From the NCBI RefSeq assembly GCF_020731285.1, contig NZ_JAJFOW010000026.1, positions 1 to 64,000 on the forward strand: DNA of 64,000 nt. The letters run 5' to 3'. This DNA is from Cohnella baijiui. GTDB lineage: Bacteria > Bacillota > Bacilli > Paenibacillales > Paenibacillaceae. Positions 26,416 through 35,196 of the stretch are shown here, piece after piece. How positions within the stretch are numbered: position 1 is the first letter of the stretch; each line of letters begins with the position of its first letter. A model generated the notes under the pieces. The model had not been told where the DNA came from, did not search any database, and worked only from the letters and a program-made list of their open reading frames with translations. The position numbers and the translations under genes were made by a program.

Positions 26416-26448
26416 TCGTTCGGCCGTAGCAGACGAGGGGTGGGATCG

Positions 26449-27582
26449 ATGGGGGCAAGGATCGCGTTGGCGGCGCCGCAGCCCGGATATGCGGTCAAGC
26501 TGGCCCGCTATTTGAAGGAGACGGAGCGGGAATGGGAGGTTGCCGCCTTCACGCAGGAGATGGCGCTGGCCCGTTATGTCCAGGACGTGCCGCCTGCCGA
26601 TATGCTTTTGATTCACCCGGATCTGTACGCGCAAGTGAAAGAGCGGCTCCCGACGAGTATGTACGTAGTGTTGCTACTGGAAGAAGAGACTGCGGGAAGC
26701 GATGATCAGACTCTGCCTTCCGTAGCCCAGTTCCAGCCCATGTCCAGACTTGCGGCAACTCTCCGTGCGTTGCTCGAGGGAGGGGTTCGGCGGCAAAGTC
26801 GGGATGGAACGGCCGTCTGGACGGTTTTCTCCGCTTCCGGAGGGGTCGGCAAGACGACGTTGGCCCTGAATCTGGCTCGTCAGTTGAACGAACGGGGAGT
26901 CCGCGCTTTCTATTTGAATCTCGAACCGTTAAATGTCACGGATCAGCTGTTCGGACGCGGCGAGCCCGACCGGCTCACGAGCGTGCTTTACACCCTGCAG
27001 GCGCATCCAGAGGAAGGAGGGCGCATGCTACAGCAGTTGGCCGAACGTTCGTCTCCGATCGGGACCGGTTATATGGACGCGCCGGAGCATCCTGCCGAGC
27101 GCCTCGCGCTGACCGCGGAACGGCTGCGGATGCTGCTCGACGCGCTGCGCGGGTCGGCCAGGTTCGACGTGATCGTCGTCGACCCGGACAGCGGCTGCGG
27201 GGAGTGGCACCGGGCGCTGCTCGAATGGAGCGAAGAGGTGCTGTGGCTTGCGTTGGACGACGTCCAGAGCGTCCGCAAGGCCGAGAGGCTCGTGAAGGAA
27301 TGGCAAGGCAAGGTTGCGGGCTTCCCGGGAAAGTGCACATTCGCGCTGAACCGGCAAGAGGGGGCGCCGGGCAACGACTGGCGGACGCCTCCAGGGACGA
27401 CCCTACACCCGCTGCCCGAGATTCCCCAATGGAATCGACTCTCGACCATGCAGACGCTGCTCCATTCTTCCGCATACAGCGGAGCGGTGGACCGGTTGTT
27501 GGATCGACTTTGTCCGTCCCGGGACGATTCAGCTGGGCATGAAAAGGTACCGACAGGAGCAGACAGGTCGTGGCAGCCATGA
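26449..27582 (+). CDS. TadZ/CpaE-like ATPase of the Tad pilus
   Basis: This 377-residue protein has an N-terminal receiver-like region (1-110, IALAAPQPGYAVKLARYL) and a MinD/ParA-type ATPase domain with a deviant Walker A (GGVGKTT, 131-137) and FDVIVVDPDSG as Walker B. TadZ proteins place the pilus machine at its cell-surface site. The ATG is preceded by GAGGGGTGGG. It is the first gene of the cluster and overlaps tadA. The C-terminal 20 residues are variable. Confidence 0.8.
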   Translation: MGARIALAAPQPGYAVKLARYLKETEREWEVAAFTQEMALARYVQDVPPADMLLIHPDLYAQVKERLPTSMYVVLLLEEETAGSDDQTLPSVAQFQPMSRLAATLRALLEGGVRRQSRDGTAVWTVFSASGGVGKTTLALNLARQLNERGVRAFYLNLEPLNVTDQLFGRGEPDRLTSVLYTLQAHPEEGGRMLQQLAERSSPIGTGYMDAPEHPAERLALTAERLRMLLDALRGSARFDVIVVDPDSGCGEWHRALLEWSEEVLWLALDDVQSVRKAERLVKEWQGKVAGFPGKCTFALNRQEGAPGNDWRTPPGTTLHPLPEIPQWNRLSTMQTLLHSSAYSGAVDRLLDRLCPSRDDSAGHEKVPTGADRSWQP

Positions 27583-28811
27583 GTTTAACTACGGATGATC
27601 TGGCAGCGTTGAAGGAAGCGGTACGCTCCCGACTCGCTTGGGAATCGGCCGTCTCCGACGAGGAACTGCGGGCCTTGATCGAAGCCGAACTGTTCCGTTG
27701 GAGCAGAATTCGTTCGTTGACCGCCGCCGATCGGAACGCTGCGGTCAATCGGCTGTATCATTCGTTTCGGGGGCTGGACGCTTTGCAACCGCTGTTGGAG
27801 GATCCGGAAATCACGGAAATCATGATCAACGGACACGATCGGATCTTCGTCGAGCGGAGCGGAGAGATCCAAGCTGTATCAATCGGCTTCGAAAGCCGCG
27901 AGCGGCTGGAGGATCTGATCCAATCGATGGTCGGCAAGGTCAACCGCATCGTCAACGAATCGTCCCCGATCGTCGACGCCCGGCTGCCGGACGGTTCGCG
28001 GGTGCACGTCGTGCTGCCGCCGATCGCGCTGCAAGGACCGACGGTGACGATTCGGCGATTTCCGGAGCAGCCGCTCGGGATGGCCGATCTGGTGGAACGC
28101 GGGGCATTGACGCAGGAGGCTGCGGATCTGCTTCGCGAGCTCGTTCAGGCCAAGTACAACTTGTTTATCAGCGGAGGCACCGGTTCCGGCAAGACGACGT
28201 TTCTGAACGCGCTCGCCCAATGGATTCCGCCCGATGAACGGATCATCACGATCGAAGATGCGGCGGAGCTGCGGATTCGCGGCGTACCGAACGTCGTCTC
28301 TCTGGAAACGAGAAACGCGAATACGGAGGGCAAGGGGCGCATCGGCATGCGGGAGCTCATCCGGGCATCGCTGCGAATGCGGCCGAATCGCATCATCGTC
28401 GGCGAGGTTCGGGGCGAAGAAGCGCTCGACATGCTGCAGGCGATGAATACGGGGCATGAAGGCAGCCTCTCCACCGGCCACAGCAACGGGGCGAAAGACA
28501 TGATCTCCCGGCTGGAAACGATGGTGCTGAGCGGCGCGGACCTTCCGGTGCCGGTCGTCCGGCAGCAGATTGCATCGGCGCTGGATGTGGTCGTCCATCT
28601 TAGCCGGTTCCGCGACCGCAGCCGCAAGGTCGTGGAGATCAGCGAAGTGGCGGGACTGAAGGGCGGAGAGGTCGCCTTTCATCCGTTATATCGGTTCGAG
28701 GAGGAAGGCGAAACGGATGGCCAGGTGCGCGGGCGTCTCCGCCGCGTGGGCGAGTTGGCCGACGTACGCAAGCTGCATTTCGCGGGACGAGGGGAGGCTG
28801 CTCGGAGATGA
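27570..28811 (+). CDS. tadA: TadA/CpaF secretion ATPase
   Basis: This 413-residue hexameric traffic ATPase powers pilus assembly. Walker A GGTGSGKTT (202-210), Walker B region RPNRIIVGEVRG (271-282) and the His box GHEGSLSTGH (295-304) are intact. It is a CpaF-group protein, with the N-terminal segment MINGHDRIFVERSGEI typical of that family. The GTG at 27570 has AGGAGC upstream; an ATG at 27579 that overlaps the TadZ stop as ATGA is an alternative. Its stop overlaps the tadB start (ATGA), so the genes are coupled. Confidence 0.95.
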   Translation: MAAMSLTTDDLAALKEAVRSRLAWESAVSDEELRALIEAELFRWSRIRSLTAADRNAAVNRLYHSFRGLDALQPLLEDPEITEIMINGHDRIFVERSGEIQAVSIGFESRERLEDLIQSMVGKVNRIVNESSPIVDARLPDGSRVHVVLPPIALQGPTVTIRRFPEQPLGMADLVERGALTQEAADLLRELVQAKYNLFISGGTGSGKTTFLNALAQWIPPDERIITIEDAAELRIRGVPNVVSLETRNANTEGKGRIGMRELIRASLRMRPNRIIVGEVRGEEALDMLQAMNTGHEGSLSTGHSNGAKDMISRLETMVLSGADLPVPVVRQQIASALDVVVHLSRFRDRSRKVVEISEVAGLKGGEVAFHPLYRFEEEGETDGQVRGRLRRVGELADVRKLHFAGRGEAARR

Positions 28812-29548
28812 CGGATTATCGCGTTTATCGGCTCGGCAAATGGCAGCGGATCACGGCGATCGCGGCGGGCTGCGCGTTTTGCTACGGCGCCGTTTGGCTG
28901 TTGTATCGGCAGCCGGTGATCGCCCTGATCGGCGCTCCGTTCGGCTGGTTCTATCCTCGACTGCTGCAGGAGCGGCTGCGGCGCAAGCGCCAGGCGAGGC
29001 TGCGCCTCCATTTCAAAGATGCGCTGCACGCGCTCTCTTCCTTGCTTACGGCCGGCCGGTCGGTGGAGAATGCGTTCGCCGAGCTGGAGGACGACCTGTC
29101 TCTTCTGATCATTGATCCGAATGCCGACCTGCTGCGCGAGGTCCGAATGATCGTGAATCGCTTGCGCAACGGGGAGCCGCTGGAACGTCCGTTGACCGAT
29201 TTCGCCGAACGAAGCGGGGTGGAGGAGATTCGCCACTTCGCCGAAGTGTTCCGAATTTGCAAAAGGGCGGGAGGCGATCTGGTGGAGGTCGTGCGTCGAA
29301 CGTCCGGCCTAATCGGAGAGCAAATGGAAGTGGAACAGGAGGTCGCCGTTTTGATCGCGCAAAAACGCTTTGAATCCAGATTGATGATGGGGATGCCTTT
29401 CGGATTTGTAGGGCTCCTTGGTTTCTTCGCCGGCGATTATATGCAGCCGCTTCGGCAGGGGGGAGGCATCCTGGTCATGACGATCTGCTTGCTGATGTTG
29501 GCCGGATGCTGCCTATGGATGCGGAAAATCATGGATATCCGCTTATGA
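28808..29548 (+). CDS. tadB: TadB-like inner platform protein (GspF domain)
   Basis: This 246-residue protein has membrane helices near the N-terminus (about 16-48) and C-terminus (about 197-240) flanking a cytoplasmic GspF domain (DALHALSSLLTAGRSVENAF, about 75-200). It should form the membrane platform with TadC. It overlaps tadA by 4 nt at its start and tadC by 4 nt at its end. Length is slightly short for TadB (about 300 aa). Confidence 0.9.
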   Translation: MTDYRVYRLGKWQRITAIAAGCAFCYGAVWLLYRQPVIALIGAPFGWFYPRLLQERLRRKRQARLRLHFKDALHALSSLLTAGRSVENAFAELEDDLSLLIIDPNADLLREVRMIVNRLRNGEPLERPLTDFAERSGVEEIRHFAEVFRICKRAGGDLVEVVRRTSGLIGEQMEVEQEVAVLIAQKRFESRLMMGMPFGFVGLLGFFAGDYMQPLRQGGGILVMTICLLMLAGCCLWMRKIMDIRL

Positions 29549-30411
29549 CCAGGATCGCCATCGGCATGTACGCGGGGCTGTTGGGAGTTGGCTATATCTG
29601 GCTGCTTCTCGCATCATGGCGTCGTCGGCCGGGAGGGACCAAGCGGCGTCCCAGGCATTTGCTGTTCGACCCGATGGAAGCCCTCTTGTCGGCGAAGCCC
29701 GTCTGGCGCTGGCTGGGGCCGCGATTGCAGCAGCCTCAGACCGCTTTGGCCATCATGCACGGCGGCTACTGTACCCAAGAGGCTTTGCGGCGCTGGACAA
29801 GCGAAGCGGCCGGTTATGGCGTCGGCGCTCTCTTGGCTTCGGCATTGCTGGGGACGGCGTCAGGCAGTCCCACGCTTGTCGGGCTGGGCTTGGTGCTCGG
29901 CGCGGGAATGCCGCTGCTCCGTTGGCAGGACCTGCGCAAGAAGCTAGATCTCCGCCGCCAAACCATCGTGCTGGAGCTGCCGGAGCTGCTGAATCGGCTG
30001 CTGCTGATGGTGAATGCGGGCGAGAACGTGATGCGGGCATTGGAGAGATGCCAGCAGCGCAAGCCGGGATCCGCTCCCCATCCACTCTATGCGGAGTTGG
30101 GAGCCGCGCTCGAGGCCGTGAATCGCGGCGAGCCGCTCGCCGTCGCCCTGGAGGAGTTCGGGAGACGCTGCGCGGTGCCGGAAGCCAAGCTGTTCGCGAC
30201 GACGCTGCTGATGAACGCGCGGCGTGGCGGAGAGATGTTCGTGACGGCGCTGCGGGAGCTGTCGCGGACGCTATGGGAACGCCGCAAAGCCGCCGCCCGG
30301 ACATTGGGCGAGCAGGCTTCCTCGCGGCTCGCGTTTCCGCTGGCCCTGATCTTTCTGTTGATCATGATTTTAGTAGGAGCGCCGTCGTTCTTTTTGATGG
30401 CGAACGGATGA
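29545..30411 (+). CDS. tadC: TadC-like inner platform protein (GspF domain)
   Basis: This 288-residue protein has an N-terminal helix (6-24), two middle helices (about 91-130), a GspF domain (ELLNRLLLMVNAGENVMRAL, about 150-260) and a C-terminal helix ending MILVGAPSFFL. The ATG at 29545 overlaps the TadB stop as ATGA; earlier in-frame starts are unlikely. Confidence 0.9.
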   Translation: MTRIAIGMYAGLLGVGYIWLLLASWRRRPGGTKRRPRHLLFDPMEALLSAKPVWRWLGPRLQQPQTALAIMHGGYCTQEALRRWTSEAAGYGVGALLASALLGTASGSPTLVGLGLVLGAGMPLLRWQDLRKKLDLRRQTIVLELPELLNRLLLMVNAGENVMRALERCQQRKPGSAPHPLYAELGAALEAVNRGEPLAVALEEFGRRCAVPEAKLFATTLLMNARRGGEMFVTALRELSRTLWERRKAAARTLGEQASSRLAFPLALIFLLIMILVGAPSFFLMANG

Positions 30412-30432
30412 TCACCCAAGGAGGAATAGAGG

Positions 30433-30648
30433 ATGAATGGAATAAGAGGAACTTATCGGCTTCGCCGGAATGCGACACGTTGGGCCAAGGGGCTCTGGAA
30501 GGACGAGTCGGGGCTCGGAACGCTGGAGATCGTTTTGATCGCGGCCGTCATCATCGCGATCGCGATTCTGTTCCGCGATTGGATCATGGATTTTCTCGGC
30601 GGACTGTTCGAGAAGGTGGAGGGCAAGTCGGACTCCTTCTTCTCCTAA
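30433..30648 (+). CDS. flp: Flp-type IVb pilin
   Basis: This 71-residue prepilin has a 27-residue basic leader ending in SG, then LGTLEIVLIAAVIIAIAILF. Cleavage after G27 puts glutamate at +5 (E32), as type IV pilins require. The rest is a short acidic tail. It matches the Flp1-like pilins of Gram-positive Tad systems. AAGGAGG lies 8 nt before the ATG, the strongest site in the operon, fitting a major subunit. Processing should be by the A24 peptidase at 34640. Confidence 0.85.
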   Translation: MNGIRGTYRLRRNATRWAKGLWKDESGLGTLEIVLIAAVIIAIAILFRDWIMDFLGGLFEKVEGKSDSFFS

Positions 30649-30654
30649 AGAAAA

Positions 30655-31371
30655 ATGAGACACGTTCGATCTTTATCGAAAAGAGGAAACCCATGGCGTG
30701 TGCTGCGCGAAGACGCATCGGGCTCGGTTACGCTGGACGCCTCCCTGGTCTTTCCCGCGATCATGATCGTCACGTTCCTCATGCTATTTTTTGCTTTGTT
30801 TAAGGCTCAGGGAGCGATGGCGTACTACGCGGCGGCCATATCAGGGGAACGAGTCGCCTCGAACTGGACGAACTCGGCCAAGGAATGGCGGACTGGCGGG
30901 TACCCCGAGGGCAGCTATGATGGACTCTACTGGCGACTATCGAACGATGGGCTTCTGACCGGATTGTTCGGCGGTGGGGAGTCGGACCAAGACCGTGCGC
31001 TAAGCGTCTCTTTTCCGGCATCCGAAGAGGAGGCCGGCGGCTCACTCGCCTCGCGCAAGCTCCGCGCCGGAGCGGTCAAGCTCTCGCCGGCGCTCCGCGG
31101 AGAAATCGGGTACGACAACAAGCTGCTCTGGCGGCAAGTGTCCGTCCATGCGGAAGACCCGTTCGAGCTGGCGCCCCTTAGGCGGTTCATGGGATCCGCG
31201 CAAGTTGAGGCTGGAATGAGCGCGACCGTCGTAGATCCCGCAGAGACGGTCAGGATATTCGATCTCGTCCGGTATTACACCGCCAAAATTCGCGGCGCCC
31301 AAGAGGGAGAAAGCGCCTATCGGTTGAAGGCGGTTCGCGTGTTGGAGGAGCGGGCGGGCGCCGCAGATTAG
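30655..31371 (+). CDS. TadE-like pseudopilin, first copy
   Basis: This 238-residue protein has the TadE signature: a short leader, then SGSVTLDASLVFPAIMIV with glutamate replaced by aspartate in the +5 region, one membrane helix (about 30-50) and a long extracellular part. It should be a minor pilin. The ATG lies only 6 nt after the flp stop with a weak site, so translation may depend on coupling. Confidence 0.7.
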   Translation: MRHVRSLSKRGNPWRVLREDASGSVTLDASLVFPAIMIVTFLMLFFALFKAQGAMAYYAAAISGERVASNWTNSAKEWRTGGYPEGSYDGLYWRLSNDGLLTGLFGGGESDQDRALSVSFPASEEEAGGSLASRKLRAGAVKLSPALRGEIGYDNKLLWRQVSVHAEDPFELAPLRRFMGSAQVEAGMSATVVDPAETVRIFDLVRYYTAKIRGAQEGESAYRLKAVRVLEERAGAAD

Positions 31372-31397
31372 ACAATGGGTAAAAAGGGGGACGAACG

Positions 31398-33707
31398 ATG
31401 CGCGCCGGAAGACGAAAAGCCTCGTTTCTACTCATCGGGAACAGGAACGCGAATGAGGGTTCGGTGTCCGTTTATTTGATCGCTGCGACGGCCGCATTTA
31501 TGCTGCTGACCGGCCTCTTGATCGATTTGTCCCGGATCGCGGCGTTTCGCAAGCAGTCCGAGCTTTCGGTCAGAGCGGGGGCGCGCGCGATTTTGTCCTC
31601 CTACGATCCCGCATTGTACGCCCGATACGGGCTGTTCGCCCGCGGCGGGGATCCGAGCGACGATCTGTTCCTGCGCGCGCTCGAAGGCAACCGGGAGCCC
31701 GAGGACGAGGGGGCATTCCGGCTGCTCGATACCCGGTGGGAGAAAACGGACGTGACCGAAAGCCGTCCCCTCGGTCTGCACGACGTGTTCCGCAGGCAGA
31801 TTCTGGAGGAAATGAAGTATAAAGCTCCGATCGATTTGACCATCGAGATGGCTTCGCGATTCCGGGGGCTGTCGTCCGTCATGAAGGAAGCCAAATCGAC
31901 CGTCGACGGGCTGGAACGCCTAAAGGAAGCTTACGATCGCCGCGAGGCGGCGCTCGACAAGGCGATGAGCGCCCAAGCGGAGGCCGGTCGGGTCGTTGCG
32001 GACGCATGGGAAGGCAAAGTGCCCCGGCCGCCCGTCGAACTCAAGGGAATTCGGCCCGCCGGCCGGGCTAAGGACATCGCGGATGCCGCTCTGATGTATG
32101 AGGATTATGCGTCGAAGGTGGCTGAAGATGCGGCAAGGGAGGAAGCCCGGCGACAATGGGAGCAGGCGGAGGAGGAGCGGAAGCGGGAGGCGGACAAGGG
32201 CGGGGACACCCCGGGCGATGGGACGGGAACTCCGCCGCCCAAACCGGACTTTTCCCCTCGCTACTCGGCGGAAATCGAAGCCTACGAGAAAAGCGTCGCC
32301 GCTCTGGCCAAGCAGTTGGACGCTGCCGGATCGCGGGCAGTCTCCGAAGCGGATGGGCTTCTGGCTGCCGCGGATGCGGCCGTCGCCGAGGCCGAAGCGG
32401 CCAACGAGGAAATGCGCCGCATCGCCGCCGAGGCCGCTTCTATGGCGTCGCCCCCGGCTGACGAAGCGTCCGTCGTCGGCGGCGAACAAGCAGATGCGAT
32501 GCAGGAGCTTCGGCAGATGACGGCGGCGTTGTCGCTGGAGCCGTCTTTTTTCTCGGGCTACCGTCAGGAGCTAACCGCCCAGAAAGCGTCGGCAGCGCAA
32601 GTGACGGGGGCCGCGAATTCGTTCGCGCGACTGCTGTCGACCGTGCCGCGATCGACCGGAAAGGGAGACGAGCTGCGGCGTCAAGCGGACGCTCTGCAAT
32701 CGACCAACTCGTCTTATGCTCTATCTTACTACGGGGACGGAGGGATCGTGATCAAGACGAGGCGGCAGACGATAGAGGCGCACCGGGCTTCGGACCAACA
32801 GCGCAAAGCCTTCGAAAGCGAATCCCGCTCGGCTTGGTCGGGCGTCAAAGCCTTTCTGGACGCCCTTAGCGGTCGAGAGGTGCCGCCGGAAGCGCAGGAG
32901 GCGTTCAACCGACTGGATCGCGCTTATCGCGACAATCGGGACTGGAACCGGGCGGAGGAGGAGGCCGCCCAGTCCGCAGGCATCCCGAATCGGCCCGAGG
33001 CCGGCCGCGGCCAAGCTTTGGCTAGCGCGGACGGGTGGCTGGATTCGCTCATCGGCTCGGCCGCCGGCGTTAGAGACGCGTTGTATGACGCCGAGTATAC
33101 GATCGCCCGATTTACGCGCGCGGAGCCGTCCGCCGTCAAGACGCTGATCGACGGTGGTGACGGGAAGGCGCTAATGATGCCGTCCGGTCAGCAGGTAGAG
33201 TACGTGCTGTACGGACTGAACAACCCGGCGAGAAATATCGCCGCTTCGTATGGCGAGCTGTTTTCGTTTCGGTTGGCGATTCGGACGATGGAAGGGCTCA
33301 TCGAATGCCGCTCGTACGGCCATCCGCTTGTCGTTTTGGCCGCCGCCACCCTTTACGGCATACGCGAAGCGTTGTCCGATCTGCAACTGCTGTTGAACAA
33401 AGGCGCGATTCCCTTGTCCAAATACGCCAAGATCGACACGTTTTACGTCGATTACCTGCGTCTGTTCCTCCTGCTGCACGGCGGTTCGGCTGCGCAGACG
33501 TCCCGACGGATTGCCGTCATCGAACTGGAGACGGGCATTGCTCTGAAAGGCGCCTATACCTATGTGAAGGGCGAGAGCACGAACTCGCTGCGGCTCTGGT
33601 TTTTGCCGGGGCTGACCAAGCTCCTCGGCCAGGCCGGCCAGTGGGGCGGCACGGTAAAGGAGGGCCGCTATGAGGCGACCTATTTGGCCGAAGACGCCTA
33701 CCAATAG
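31398..33707 (+). CDS. Large DUF5702-type Tad surface protein
   Basis: This 769-residue protein begins like TadE/TadG pseudopilins (EGSVSVYLIAATAAFMLLTG, helix about 23-43). A very large outer domain follows, with coiled-coil segments at about 165-255 and 280-360, rich in Ala, Glu and Arg, and a Pro-rich linker near 275. The architecture matches DUF5702 proteins found in Firmicute Tad loci. It is a candidate adhesive or tip component, by position and size only. AAGGGGG lies 7 nt upstream of the ATG. Its last 38 nt overlap the next gene. Confidence 0.7.
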   Translation: MRAGRRKASFLLIGNRNANEGSVSVYLIAATAAFMLLTGLLIDLSRIAAFRKQSELSVRAGARAILSSYDPALYARYGLFARGGDPSDDLFLRALEGNREPEDEGAFRLLDTRWEKTDVTESRPLGLHDVFRRQILEEMKYKAPIDLTIEMASRFRGLSSVMKEAKSTVDGLERLKEAYDRREAALDKAMSAQAEAGRVVADAWEGKVPRPPVELKGIRPAGRAKDIADAALMYEDYASKVAEDAAREEARRQWEQAEEERKREADKGGDTPGDGTGTPPPKPDFSPRYSAEIEAYEKSVAALAKQLDAAGSRAVSEADGLLAAADAAVAEAEAANEEMRRIAAEAASMASPPADEASVVGGEQADAMQELRQMTAALSLEPSFFSGYRQELTAQKASAAQVTGAANSFARLLSTVPRSTGKGDELRRQADALQSTNSSYALSYYGDGGIVIKTRRQTIEAHRASDQQRKAFESESRSAWSGVKAFLDALSGREVPPEAQEAFNRLDRAYRDNRDWNRAEEEAAQSAGIPNRPEAGRGQALASADGWLDSLIGSAAGVRDALYDAEYTIARFTRAEPSAVKTLIDGGDGKALMMPSGQQVEYVLYGLNNPARNIAASYGELFSFRLAIRTMEGLIECRSYGHPLVVLAAATLYGIREALSDLQLLLNKGAIPLSKYAKIDTFYVDYLRLFLLLHGGSAAQTSRRIAVIELETGIALKGAYTYVKGESTNSLRLWFLPGLTKLLGQAGQWGGTVKEGRYEATYLAEDAYQ

Positions 33708-34602
33708 GACAGGCGAAGGAAGCGTCACGCTCGAAGCCGCTCTGGTCATGCCGGTATTCATGCTGGCGATCCTCTTCCTCATCTATCTCGTCCAGACCGC
33801 CGTGATCTCCATGGCGCTGCATGGCGCCTTGTCGCAGACCGCCAGACAGACCGCTACGGCATGGTATCCGATTTCCGCGGGGCTGGATCAGGTCCGGTCT
33901 TCTCCGATCTATCAAAAATCCGAGCAATGGAGCCAGTCGTTGGCGAATTTGGGAGACACGCTGAGCCGATACGGACGGTTGCTGCCGGCACCGATCGGCG
34001 AGTGGGCCAAGCAGGCGGCCGATGGCGACTGGAATCCTGAGCAGATCGCGGCAAGACAGGCTTTTCGGCAAGTTCTCCTGCGCACCTCGGACCCAAGAGT
34101 TCTCCGGCCGGACCGGCTGGAGGTCGTCTCGGTGACGCTGCCGGCGGTCGACGATTTGTCACAGGCTTATTTGACGGTGGAGGCGGAATACCGGCTCCCC
34201 TTCCAAGTTCCGTTCCTGGGCAGGACGCTTGTCCTTCGCGAATCCGCCAGCGAGCGGGCATGGATCGGCGGGGCGCCTTCGCGATCGACGCTGGAAGACG
34301 GCGAGGAGCCAAGCTTGCTATCCTTTGTCTCTCTCGAGCCGAATCCGGTCCGTCGCGGACGCAAGGCGACATTGACGCTGCGGGCGAAGCCCGGAGAAAC
34401 GGTGGATCTGACCGTCCTCTACAAGAGCGGTCCCAGCCAGGCCAAGCATCTAGGCACGGCGACGGCGGACGCGTCGGGCTTGGTGAGTTGGACTTGGCAC
34501 GTTTCGGGCAATACGACGATCGGCACTTGGGCATGGGAAGCGCGCGCAAGCGACGGCGCGCCATGGCGGCAAACCTTCGAGGTCGCTGGAAAAGAACAGT
34601 AG
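33670..34602 (+). CDS. TadE-like pseudopilin with C-terminal Ig-like extension
   Basis: This 310-residue protein has a leader ending in G, then EGSVTLEAALVMPVFMLA (glutamate present) and one helix (17-42). After about 160 residues of pseudopilin-like sequence comes a domain at about 217-308 (VSLEPNPVRRGRKATLTLRA onward) that resembles a bacterial Ig-like beta-sandwich. This extension is unusual for TadE, which is normally about 150-200 aa. AAAGGAGG lies 6 nt before the ATG, inside the end of the preceding gene. Confidence 0.75.
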   Translation: MRRPIWPKTPTNRTGEGSVTLEAALVMPVFMLAILFLIYLVQTAVISMALHGALSQTARQTATAWYPISAGLDQVRSSPIYQKSEQWSQSLANLGDTLSRYGRLLPAPIGEWAKQAADGDWNPEQIAARQAFRQVLLRTSDPRVLRPDRLEVVSVTLPAVDDLSQAYLTVEAEYRLPFQVPFLGRTLVLRESASERAWIGGAPSRSTLEDGEEPSLLSFVSLEPNPVRRGRKATLTLRAKPGETVDLTVLYKSGPSQAKHLGTATADASGLVSWTWHVSGNTTIGTWAWEARASDGAPWRQTFEVAGKEQ

Positions 34603-34639
34603 CGCTGCTAACAAGGTCGAAGCGAAAGGAGGGAGCGGG

Positions 34640-35137
34640 ATGAATACGACCGTATTGGCCGCAACCGTCACGTTGCTGGCGGCGGCTTGTTGGACGGATT
34701 TGCGGCGGATGGTTATTCCGAATCGATTGACGGTTTTGTTTGCTGCGGCCGGACTCCTCTACCAAGGAATCGCCTATGGATACGTACGGATCGGTTGGGC
34801 GCTTGTCGGCGCCGCGGCGGGCATGCTGCCGCTGCTGCTCCTGTACGCGCTGCGGGGCATCGGCGGCGGCGATGTCAAATGGTTCGCGGCGTTCGGGACA
34901 TGGGCGGGGGCATTCGTTTCCTTGCAGCTGGTCGTCGGATCGGTGCTGTTTGCGGGGGCGATCGCCTTGGCGTTAATGGCGTTCAGGCTGCCAGGCATAC
35001 GGGCGATTGCCCTGCATCTGAAGTGGCCGTGGGGGGAGCACCCCGCCGTGGCTCGCCGGGGAGCGAAGTTTCCGTTTATGCTGGCGGTTGCGCCTGCCTA
35101 CGCGGCGCTCGTCTACAGCGGCTCGATCGTCGGGTAG
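34640..35137 (+). CDS. tadV: Prepilin peptidase, A24 family (TadV/CpaA-like)
   Basis: This 165-residue multi-spanning aspartyl protease carries the two catalytic aspartates in TDLRRMVIPNRL (D20) and GGGDVKWF (D78). It lacks the methylase half of PilD, as TadV enzymes do. It should process Flp and the TadE-like proteins. AAAGGAGGG precedes the ATG. Confidence 0.9.
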   Translation: MNTTVLAATVTLLAAACWTDLRRMVIPNRLTVLFAAAGLLYQGIAYGYVRIGWALVGAAAGMLPLLLLYALRGIGGGDVKWFAAFGTWAGAFVSLQLVVGSVLFAGAIALALMAFRLPGIRAIALHLKWPWGEHPAVARRGAKFPFMLAVAPAYAALVYSGSIVG

Positions 35138-35196
35138 AAGCGCTTAACGAACTATAGGAAACGGCGGCACAGGGAAACGCGAGAGGGGAAGGGACG

